Source: Utricularia gibba
Lineage: Eukaryota > Streptophyta > Magnoliopsida > Lamiales > Lentibulariaceae
DNA length: 20,515 bases
Assembly (NCBI GenBank): GCA_002189035.1
Contig: NEEC01000239.1
Coordinates: 1-20,515, forward strand
Direction of reading: 5' to 3'
Position 1 is the stretch's first letter. Every line of letters starts with the position of its first letter. Below, in pieces: positions 1 through 7,092 of the stretch. A program made the position numbers and the translations under genes. The notes beneath the pieces are model-generated. The model saw only the letters and a list, made by a program, of their open reading frames with translations, made no database searches and was not told the origin of the DNA.

Positions 1-100
1 TGGTAATAATTAAGTCAAAGAAGCTTTCACAGTTATCCTACGGTTTAATAAATAATGTATTTCAATTATTTTATAATTAATAACCATATGATATGATTAT
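1..100. repeat. Outer end of a right foldback arm, continuing from upstream
   Basis: This is the distal part of the right arm of a foldback whose centre lies outside the window. It matches 2323-2424 apart from an altered stretch at about 70-95. It shows that sequence upstream of the window belongs to the same array. Confidence 0.85.
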
Positions 101-103
101 GAT

Positions 104-250
104 TAGAGATGGGCCTGGGTTGGATCCATTCAGGTTCGGACCCAACCCGATGAAATTCTGGGTATTACAGTTTGCATGACCCATGGGGTTGTCTTTCTGT
201 TCAACCGAACGGGTTAAACCCTACGGGTTTTGGGGCCGAACCGAACCAAG
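104..250. repeat. GGGTT/AACCC-rich tract with small palindromes
   Basis: The tract begins TAGAGATGGGCCTGGG and is dense in GGGTT, GGTTCGG and CCCAACCC words. GGGTTGG near 118 can pair with CCAACCC near 142. The other copies carry AACCCGAACGGGTT, an almost perfect palindrome that is broken in copy 1 by a lost C. Similar tracts occur near the ends of some plant hAT-type elements, but only one possible end is seen here and no transposase. It recurs at the start of every GC-rich block. Confidence 0.6.
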
Positions 251-325
251 GGTTTATCAATTTTATTTTTTTATTTTTGGCTTATTGTATTTTATGGTTG
301 TTTTTCTTTTTTTTCCACGGCCGTA

Positions 326-405
326 TGGCCTTGTGGCTGCTGCTCGAGCACGCGGCATTAACCAAGCCCATGTGGCCTCGTGGTGCTGCTGCGTATGCAC
401 ACGGG
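326..405 (+). repeat. Direct duplication of about 33 bp
   Basis: TGGCCTTGTGGCTGCTGCTC at 326 recurs as TGGCCTCGTGGTGCTGCTGC at 373. The two copies (about 326-355 and 373-405) end in GCACGCGG and GCACACGGG and lie 47 bp apart. The pair is present in every unit. Confidence 0.7.
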
Positions 406-460
406 CTGGGGGTCGCGCCGGGCATGAGCCCAAAGTCAGTTTTAGCCCGGCGAAAAAAGG
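405..460 (+). repeat. Truncated even-type half-repeat before the ladder
   Basis: The segment ending in GCCCAAAGTCAGTTTTAGCC and GGCGAAAAAAG matches the ends of the second and fourth half-repeats (near 750 and 1050: AAAGTCATTGTAGCCCGGC and AAAGTCAGCAGTAGCGCGCC). The ladder therefore begins with the tail of an even-type member whose front is missing. Confidence 0.7.
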
Positions 461-618
461 GATGCATTTCTTAGCGTTGGGTTATCACGAGCCGCCTAAT
501 TTTTTTTCGTGGAACACCATCTAGTTTTGTGGGGGGGCGCTCTCGAGGGGCCCTTGGCTTGGGCCCCGGGTTCGGTCTGGCTGATGAGCCCACTCTGGTC
601 CCACTCGGCGAAAATCGT
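461..618 (+). repeat. Half-repeat 1 (odd type), copy 1
   Basis: It starts GATGCATTTCTTAGCGTTGG, then GGTTATCACGAGCCGCC, a G7 run, GGGGCCC and GGGCCCCGGG, and ends near CCCACTCGGCGAAAATCGT. The odd type is defined by the G-run and GGGCCC core. Confidence 0.8.
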
Positions 619-773
619 GACACATTTGTTGAAATTAGGATGTCACGTGCACCCAACACGGTTTTTTCAACAACACGCTTTATACTTGTGGAGACGCTCT
701 CGGGGGCACTCGAATCTTCCCATACGTCGTACCAGGCTCGAGCGTAAAGTCATTGTAGCCCGGCAAAGAAAGT
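619..773 (+). repeat. Half-repeat 2 (even type), copy 1
   Basis: It starts GACACATTTGTTGAAATTAG and continues with GGATGTCACGTGCACCC, TTTTTTCAACAACACGCTTT and ATACTTGTGGAG. CACGTG lies at 644-649. It ends in GTAGCCCGGCAAAGAAAGT. Confidence 0.8.
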
Positions 774-917
774 GATGCATTTATTAACTTTGGGTTGTCA
801 CGAGCCGCCTAAATGGTTTTCCATGGAACACCTTCTAGTTTTGGGGGGGAGGGGAGCGGGCGCTGCGCCTCGTCCGGGCCCCGGGAGCCCGGTCCCGTCC
901 GACTCGACGAAAATCGT
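774..917 (+). repeat. Half-repeat 3 (odd type), copy 1
   Basis: It starts GATGCATTTATTAACTTTGG, contains GTCACGAGCCGCCTAAATGG, a GGGGGGGAGGGG run and GGGCCCCGGG, and ends ACTCGACGAAAATCGT. At 144 bp it is the shortest member. Confidence 0.8.
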
Positions 918-1074
918 GATGCATTTGTTGAAGTTAGGATGTCACGAGAACCGCACACGTTTTTTTCAACAACACACTTTATACTTAAGGAGGAGCTCTC
1001 GGGGGGCACCCTGATCGAGCCGGAGGTCGTGCCGAACTCAGGCCCAAAGTCAGCAGTAGCGCGCCAAAAAAAGT
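918..1074 (+). repeat. Half-repeat 4 (even type), copy 1
   Basis: It starts GATGCATTTGTTGAAGTTAG, continues GGATGTCACGAGAACCGCAC, then a T-run, CAACAACACACTTTATACTT and the variable G6/G7/GGTGGGG site at 1001. It ends GCGCGCCAAAAAAAGT. Confidence 0.8.
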
Positions 1075-1221
1075 GATGCATTTATTAACGTTGGGTTGTG
1101 ACGAGACGCGTATATGGTTTTTGAAGGAACACCTCCTCGTATTGAGGCGGGCGCTCTCGAGGGGCCCTTGGCCCGGGCCCCGGGTTCGGACGGGCTCATG
1201 GGCCCACTCGACGAAAATCAT
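1075..1221 (+). repeat. Half-repeat 5 (odd type), copy 1
   Basis: It starts GATGCATTTATTAACGTTGG, contains GTGACGAGACGCGTATATGG and GGGCCCTTGGCCCGGGCCCC, and ends CACTCGACGAAAATCAT. It is close to half-repeat 1 in the GC core. Confidence 0.8.
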
Positions 1222-1260
1222 GATGCATTTGTTGAAATTGGGATGTCACGTGCACCCCAC
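1222..1260 (+). repeat. Half-repeat 6 (even type), truncated, copy 1
   Basis: Only the front of an even-type member is present: GATGCATTTGTTGAAATTGG, then GATGTCACGTGCACCCCAC. Similarity ends at about 1260. CACGTG lies at 1247-1252, as in half-repeat 2. Confidence 0.75.
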
Positions 1261-1529
1261 ATTTGTTGAGCGAGGACGGCCAATTTTAGAGACTCGATGG
1301 GCCATTCTTCGATCAGCGTCCTACTATCTAGTTCAAACTCAAAGTCACATTATTCTTGCACAATTTCGTATGAATGAATATGGGATATGATCCGTTGGAA
1401 GCCCAAGTGTTAGAGAATTTTACTGAATCTGCTGAGCAAGGGGTTGTGAGTTCATAACAGCTGTTGAAACCTCCCAGGGTGGTGTGCGTGGCGTGATGAG
1501 CTTTCTACAATGACAAAAAAAATATTTTT
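1261..1529. other. Tail not repeated within the unit, no gene recognised
   Basis: This stretch has no relative elsewhere in the unit but recurs in every copy. It is mixed in composition and ends in an A-rich border with the foldback. It contains a 27-codon ORF (1374-1457, beginning MNMGYDPLEAQ, preceded directly by an in-frame stop). With no homology information I cannot say whether this is a captured gene fragment or chance. Confidence 0.55.
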
Positions 1530-1630
1530 ATAATCATGTGATATATGTTTATTAATATAAATAATGTAAATACGTTAGTTATTAAAGCATATACTACATG
1601 TGAAAGTTTCTTAGTTTTTAATTTTATTAG

Positions 1631-1922
1631 CATTCGACCCTTAGTTATACTTTGGATGGAGTGTGCATTTTTATTTTAATCATTTTAATTAGCATTCGAT
1701 CCTTGGTTAAGATTCCAATCGAGTGTATATTTTTTATTTGAACGATTCTATTTGCATTCGATTCTAAGATATGATGCGGATCGAGCGTATATTTTTTATT
1801 TTAATATTTTTATTGGCTTTCGGTCTTTAGACATGATTCGGATCGAGTGGAGATGGTTTACTTGAAACTTGTGTTAACGCTCGATCCTTAGGAGCAATGT
1901 GGAGCGTGTTTACATTGCAAGG
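1631..1922 (+). repeat. Five 62-bp subrepeats, left foldback arm
   Basis: Motifs related to CATTCGATCC start at 1631, 1693, 1755, 1817 and 1878, giving spacings of 62, 62, 62 and 61 bp. Each is followed about 13 bp later by a relative of GGATCGAGTG and then an AT-rich spacer such as TATATTTTTTATTT. The copy nearest the centre is the most altered. Confidence 0.92.
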
Positions 1923-1923
1923 G

Positions 1924-1961
1924 CACACGGGCGTGGGTTGTGCGTAAACCACGCCCGTGTG
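1924..1961. repeat. GC-rich central stem-loop of the foldback, copy 1
   Basis: CACACGGGCGTGG (1924-1936) is perfectly complementary to CCACGCCCGTGTG (1949-1961), leaving a 12-nt loop. It marks the symmetry centre of the foldback and is unchanged in the seven other complete foldbacks. Confidence 0.95.
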
Positions 1962-1984
1962 GCATGGCATTGTAATGTATACAC

Positions 1985-2330
1985 GTTCTAAATTGCTCCT
2001 AACGGTGGAACGCTAATTAAGATTTAAAATAAATGAATATGCACTCGATCCAAAGTATACCTAAGGATCTAAGGCTAATAAAAATATGAGAGTGAAAAAT
2101 ATACGCTCGATCCGCAGCATACCTAACGTTCGAATGCTAATAAAAATATTAAAAAAAAAAATACGCGCTCGATCCGCATTATACTTAAGGATCGAATGAT
2201 AATAAAAATATTTAAAGTAAAAAAATAGCAAATATGATCTGAATCATAACCAAGGATCGAATGCTAATTAAATTGACTAAAGTAAAATACACACTCCATC
2301 CAAAGTACAACTGAGGATCAAATGGTAATA
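1985..2330 (-). repeat. Six inverted 62-bp subrepeats, right foldback arm
   Basis: In inverted orientation, motifs related to GGATCGAATG end at 2012, 2074, 2136, 2198, 2263 and 2324, giving spacings of 62, 62, 62, 65 and 61 bp. The arm holds six copies against five on the left, so an expansion or loss occurred in one arm after the inverted duplication. The clearest mini-palindrome is TCGATCC (2169-2175) facing GGATCGA (2189-2195). Confidence 0.92.
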
Positions 2331-4655
2331 ATTAAGTCAAAGAAGCTTTCACAGTTATCCTACGGTTTAATAAATAATGTATTTCAATTATTTATAATTT
2401 AATAAACCTATATCATATGATTATGATTAGAGATGGGCCTGGGTTGGATCCATTCAGGTTCGGACCCAACCCGATGAAATTCTGGGTATTACAGTTTGCA
2501 TGACCCATGGGGTTGTCTTTCTGTTCAACCCGAACGGGTTAAACCCTACGGGTTTTGATTGGGCCCGAACCGAACCAAGGGTTTATCAATTTTATTTTTA
2601 TTTTTGGCTTATTGTATTTTATGGTTGTTTTTCTTTTTTTCCACGGCCGTATGGCCTTGTGGCTGCTGCTCGAGCACGCGGGCATTAACCAAGCCCATGT
2701 GGCCTCGTGGTGCTGCTGCGTATGCACACGGGCTGGGGGTCGCGCCGGGCATGAGCCCAAAGTCAGTTTTAGCCCGGCGAAAAAAGGGATGCATTTCTTA
2801 GCGTTGGGTTATCACGAGCCGCCTAATTTTTTTTCGTGGAACACCATCTAGTTTTGTGGGGGGGCGCTCTCGAGGGGCCCTTGGCTTGGGCCCCGGGTTC
2901 GGTCTGGCTGATGAGCCCACTCTGGTCCCACTCGGCGAAAATCGTGACACATTTGTTGAAATTAGGATGTCACGTGCACCCAACACGGTTTTTTCAACAA
3001 CACGCTTTATACTTGTGGAGACGCTCTCGGGGGCACTCGAATCTTCCCATACGTCGTACCAGGCTCGAGCGTAAAGTCATTGTAGCCCGGCAAAGAAAGT
3101 GATGCATTTATTAACTTTGGGTTGTCACGAGCCGCCTAAATGGTTTTCCATGGAACACCTTCTAGTTTTGGGGGGGAGGGGAGCGGGCGCTGCGCCTCGT
3201 CCGGGCCCCGGGAGCCCGGTCCCGTCCGACTCGACGAAAATCGTGATGCATTTGTTGAAGTTAGGATGTCACGAGAACCGCACACGGTTTTTTTCAACAA
3301 CACACTTTATACTTAAGGAGGAGCTCTCGGTGGGGCACCCTGATCGAGCCGGAGGTCGTGCCGAACTCAGGCCCAAAGTCAGCAGTAGCGCGCCAAAAAA
3401 AGTGATGCATTTATTAACGTTGGGTTGTGACGAGACGCGTATATGGTTTTTGAAGGAACACCTCCTCGTATTGAGGCGGGCGCTCTCGAGGGGCCCTTGG
3501 CCCGGGCCCCGGGTTCGGACGGGCTCATGGGCCCACTCGACGAAAATCATGATGCATTTGTTGAAATTGGGATGTCACGTGCACCCCACATTTGTTGAGC
3601 GAGGACGGCCAATTTTAGAGACTCGATGGGCCATTCTTCGATCAGCGTCCTACTATCTAGTTCAAACTCAAAGTCACATTATTCTTGCACAATTTCGTAT
3701 GAATGAATATGGGATATGATCCGTTGGAAGCCCAAGTGTTAGAGAATTTTACTGAATCTGCTGAGCAAGGGGTTGTGAGTTCATAACAGCTGTTGAAACC
3801 TCTCCAGGGTGGTGTGCGTGGCGTGATGAGCTTTCTACAATGACAAAAAAAATATTTTTATAATCATGTGATATATGTTTATTAAAATATAAATAATGTA
3901 AATACGTTAGTTATTAAAGCATATACTACATGTGAAAGTTTCTTAGTTTTTAATTTTATTAGCATTCGACCCTTAGTTATACTTTGGATGGAGTGTGCAT
4001 TTTTATTTTAATCATTTTAATTAGCATTCGATCCTTGGTTAAGATTCCAATCGAGTGTATATTTTTTATTTGAACGATTCTATTTGCATTCGATTCTAAG
4101 ATATGATGCGGATCGAGCGTATATTTTTTATTTTAATATTTTATTGGCTTTCGGTCTTTAGACATGATTCGGATCGAGTGGAGATGGTTTACTTGAAACT
4201 TGTGTTAACGCTCGATCCTTAGGAGCAATGTGGAGCGTGTTTACATTGCAAGGGCACACGGGCGTGGGTTGTGCGTAAACCACGCCCGTGTGGCATGGCA
4301 TTGTAATGTATACACGTTCTAAATTGCTCCTAACGGTGGAACGCTAATTAAGATTTAAAATAAATGAATATGCACTCGATCCAAAGTATACCTAAGGATC
4401 TAAGGCTAATAAAAATATGAGAGTGAAAAATATACGCTCGATCCGCAGCATACCTAACGTTCGAATGCTAATAAAAAATATTAAAATAAAAAATACGCGC
4501 TCGATCCGCATTATACTTAAGGATCGAATGATAATAAAAATATTTAAAGTAAAAAAATAGCAAATATGATCTGAATCATAACCAAGGATCGAATGCTAAT
4601 TAAATTGACTAAAGTAAAAATACACACTCCATCCAAAGTACAACTGAGGATCAAA
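2323..4655 (+). repeat. Macrosatellite copy 2
   Basis: This copy is 2333 bp. It shares a T5 run in the T-rich tract (near 2595) with copy 3 only, and a G5 run near 3028 with copy 1 only. It carries the GGTGGGG variant at 3329-3335. One T is missing from the left foldback arm near 4140. Confidence 0.98.
2425..3859. repeat. GC-rich block of copy 2
   Basis: The half-repeat ladder runs from 2788 to about 3589, with members starting at 2788, 2946, 3101, 3245, 3404 and 3551. The GGTGGGG variant keeps a 206-codon repetitive frame open at 3099-3719; this is not supported as a gene. Confidence 0.85.
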
Positions 4656-4757
4656 TGGTAATAATTAAGTCAAAGAAGCTTTCACAGTTATCCTACGGTT
4701 TAATAAATAATGTATTTCAATTATTTATAATTTAATAAACCTATATCATATGATTAT
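3860..4757. repeat. Foldback, copy 2
   Basis: An 898-bp foldback with its central stem-loop at 4255-4292. The left arm contains ATTAAAATATAAATAATG where copy 1 has ATTAATATAAATAATG, and is one T shorter near 4140. Confidence 0.93.
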
Positions 4758-6990
4758 GATTAGAGATGGGCCTGGGTTGGATCCATTCAGGTTCGGACCC
4801 AACCCGATGAAATTCTGGGTATTACAGTTTGCATGACCCATGGGGTTGTCTTTCTGTTCAACCCGAACGGGTTAAACCCTACGGGTTTTGATTGGGCCCG
4901 AACCGAACCAAGGGTTTATCAATTTTATTTTTATTTTTGGCTTATTGTATTTTATGGTTGTTTTTCTTTTTTTCCACGGCCGTATGGCCTTGTGGCTGCT
5001 GCTCGAGCACGCGGGCATTAACCAAGCCCATGTGGCCTCGTGGTGCTGCTGCGTATGCACACGGGCTGGGGGTCGCGCCGGGCATGAGCCCAAAGTCAGT
5101 TTTAGCCCGGCGAAAAAAGGGATGCATTTCTTAGCGTTGGGTTATCACGAGCCGCCTAATTTTTTTTCGTGGAACACCATCTAGTTTTGTGGGGGGGCGC
5201 TCTCGAGGGGCCCTTGGCTTGGGCCCCGGGTTCGGTCTGGCTGATGAGCCCACTCTGGTCCCACTCGGCGAAAATCGTGACACATTTGTTGAAATTAGGA
5301 TGTCACGTGCACCCAACACGGTTTTTTCAACAACACGCTTTATACTTGTGGAGACGCTCTCGGGGGGCACTCGAATCTTCCCATACGTCGTACCAGGCTC
5401 GAGCGTAAAGTCATTGTAGCCCGGCAAAGAAAGTGATGCATTTATTAACTTTGGGTTGTCACGAGCCGCCTAAATGGTTTTCCATGGAACACCTTCTAGT
5501 TTTGGGGGGGAGGGGAGCGGGCGCTGCGCCTCGTCCGGGCCCCGGGAGCCCGGTCCCGTCCGACTCGACGAAAATCGTGATGCATTTGTTGAAGTTAGGA
5601 TGTCACGAGAACCGCACACGGTTTTTTTCAACAACACACTTTATACTTAAGGAGGAGCTCTCGGTGGGGCACCCTGATCGAGCCGGAGGTCGTGCCGAAC
5701 TCAGGCCCAAAGTCAGCAGTAGCGCGCCAAAAAAAGTGATGCATTTATTAACGTTGGGTTGTGACGAGACGCGTATATGGTTTTTGAAGGAACACCTCCT
5801 CGTATTGAGGCGGGCGCTCTCGAGGGGCCCTTGGCCCGGGCCCCGGGTTCGGACGGGCTCATGGGCCCACTCGACGAAAATCATGATGCATTTGTTGAAA
5901 TTGGGATGTCACGTGCACCCCACATTTGTTGAGCGAGGACGGCCAATTTTAGAGACTCGATGGGCCATTCTTCGATCAGCGTCCTACTATCTAGTTCAAA
6001 CTCAAAGTCACATTATTCTTGCACAATTTCGTATGAATGAATATGGGATATGATCCGTTGGAAGCCCAAGTGTTAGAGAATTTTACTGAATCTGCTGAGC
6101 AAGGGGTTGTGAGTTCATAACAGCTGTTGAAACCTCTCCAGGGTGGTGTGCGTGGCGTGATGAGCTTTCTACAATGACAAAAAAAATATTTTTATAATCA
6201 TGTGATATATGTTTATTAAAATATAAATAATGTAAATACGTTAGTTATTAAAGCATATACTACATGTGAAAGTTTCTTAGTTTTTAATTTTATTAGCATT
6301 CGACCCTTAGTTATACTTTGGATGGAGTGTGCATTTTTATTTTAATCATTTTAATTAGCATTCGATCCTTGGTTAAGATTCCAATCGAGTGTATATTTTT
6401 TATTTGAACGATTCTATTTGCATTCGATTCTAAGATATGATGCGGATCGAGCGTATATTTTTTATTTTAATATTTTTATTGGCTTTCGGTCTTTAGACAT
6501 GATTCGGATCGAGTGGAGATGGTTTACTTGAAACTTGTGTTAACGCTCGATCCTTAGGAGCAATGTGGAGCGTGTTTACATTGCAAGGGCACACGGGCGT
6601 GGGTTGTGCGTAAACCACGCCCGTGTGGCATGGCATTGTAATGTATACACGTTCTAAATTGCTCCTAACGGTGGAACGCTAATTAAGATTTAAAATAAAT
6701 GAATATGCACTCGATCCAAAGTATACCTAAGGATCTAAGGCTAATAAAAATATGAGAGTGAAAAATATACGCTCGATCCGCAGCATACCTAACGTTCGAA
6801 TGCTAATAAAAAATATTAAAATAAAAAATACGCGCTCGATCCGCATTATACTTAAGGATCGAATGATAATAAAAATATTTAAAGTAAAAAAATAGCAAAT
6901 ATGATCTGAATCATAACCAAGGATCGAATGCTAATTAAATTGACTAAAGTAAAAATACACACTCCATCCAAAGTACAACTGAGGATCAAA
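4656..6990 (+). repeat. Macrosatellite copy 3
   Basis: This copy is 2335 bp. It has the T5 tract shared with copy 2, a G6 run near 5362 like all later copies, and the GGTGGGG variant at 5663-5669. Confidence 0.98.
4758..6193. repeat. GC-rich block of copy 3
   Basis: The half-repeat ladder spans 5121 to about 5922. The 206-codon repetitive frame is open again at 5433-6053. Confidence 0.85.
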
Positions 6991-7092
6991 TGGTAATAAT
7001 TAAGTCAAAGAAGCTTTCACAGTTATCCTACGGTTTAATAAATAATGTATTTCAATTATTTATAATTTAATAAACCTATATCATATGATTAT
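6194..7092. repeat. Foldback, copy 3
   Basis: An 899-bp foldback with its central stem-loop at 6590-6627. It has the consensus length shared with copies 4 to 8. Confidence 0.93.

Larger units (their letters stand above)
101..1529. repeat. GC-rich block of copy 1, no supported gene
   Basis: This is the non-foldback part of the unit. In order it holds a GGGTT/AACCC-rich tract (about 104-250), a T-rich tract (about 255-315), a direct duplication of about 33 bp (326-405), the half-repeat ladder (405-1260) and a tail not repeated within the unit (1261-1529). ORFs of up to 113 codons exist but overlap one another on both strands, and several begin within subrepeats. I support none as a gene. Confidence 0.85.
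1..2322 (+). repeat. Macrosatellite copy 1 (most divergent)
   Basis: This copy is 2322 bp, 8 to 13 bp shorter than the others. It differs from the consensus in several places: the AT-rich stretch at about 70-95; CAACCGAACGGGTT instead of CAACCCGAACGGGTT near 201; TTTTGGGGCCG instead of TTTTGATTGGGCCCG near 228; a lost G near 355; CACACGT instead of CACACGG near 955; and ACCTCCCAGG instead of ACCTCTCCAGG near 1470. An A-run near 2150 replaces an ATTAAAATAAAAAAT stretch. Greater divergence is common in copies near an array edge, but the edge itself is not seen. Confidence 0.97.
1530..2424. repeat. Foldback (large imperfect inverted repeat), copy 1
   Basis: The left arm (1530-1936) pairs with the right arm (1949-2424). 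The outer ends are ATAATCATGTGATAT on the left and the near-complement ATATCATATGATTAT on the right. The outermost 75 bp match at roughly 80-85% by eye, with lower matching further in. The right arm is about 70 bp longer because it carries one more 62-bp subrepeat. I find no target-site duplication at the borders and no ORF of note. The design resembles plant foldback or MITE-like elements with arms made of subrepeats, but I recognise no named family. Everything is AT-rich except the central stem. Confidence 0.93.

Noticed and set aside
115-160. tRNA or SINE-type internal promoter (GGGCCTGGGTTGG followed by GGTTCGGACCC)
   Set aside because: The B-box resemblance is partial, there is no cloverleaf, and similar words arise readily in this GGGTT/CCC-rich tract.
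208-222. Telomere-like or telo-box word AAACCCTA
   Set aside because: It is a single occurrence per unit with no CCCTAAA array; chance is likely.
183-524. 113-codon ORF with a hydrophobic stretch that could look like a membrane segment
   Set aside because: The hydrophobic residues come from the T-rich tract (about 255-315). The frame differs between copies because the T-run length varies.
1430-1470. tRNA-like stretch around GGTTGTGAGTTCATAAC
   Set aside because: The T-arm does not pair and no acceptor or anticodon arms can be drawn.
101-1529. Ribosomal DNA intergenic spacer, suggested by GC-rich subrepeats
   Set aside because: No 18S, 5.8S, 25S or 5S rRNA sequence appears in over eight complete units, and I see no typical plant polymerase I start site.
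1924-1961. Geminivirus-like replication hairpin, suggested by a circular-sized 2.3-kb unit with a GC stem-loop
   Set aside because: The loop lacks the TAATATTAC nonanucleotide, and no replication or coat protein frame exists.
1530-2424. CRISPR array, suggested by regular 62-bp spacing
   Set aside because: Repeats are imperfect, the spacers are similar AT-rich sequence rather than unique, the arms are in opposite orientation and there are no cas genes.
3099-3719. 206-codon ORF as a real protein-coding gene
   Set aside because: It lies inside the half-repeat ladder, repeats the same short motif several times, overlaps ORFs of similar size on the other strand and is broken by one-base changes in neighbouring copies. 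No known domain is visible.
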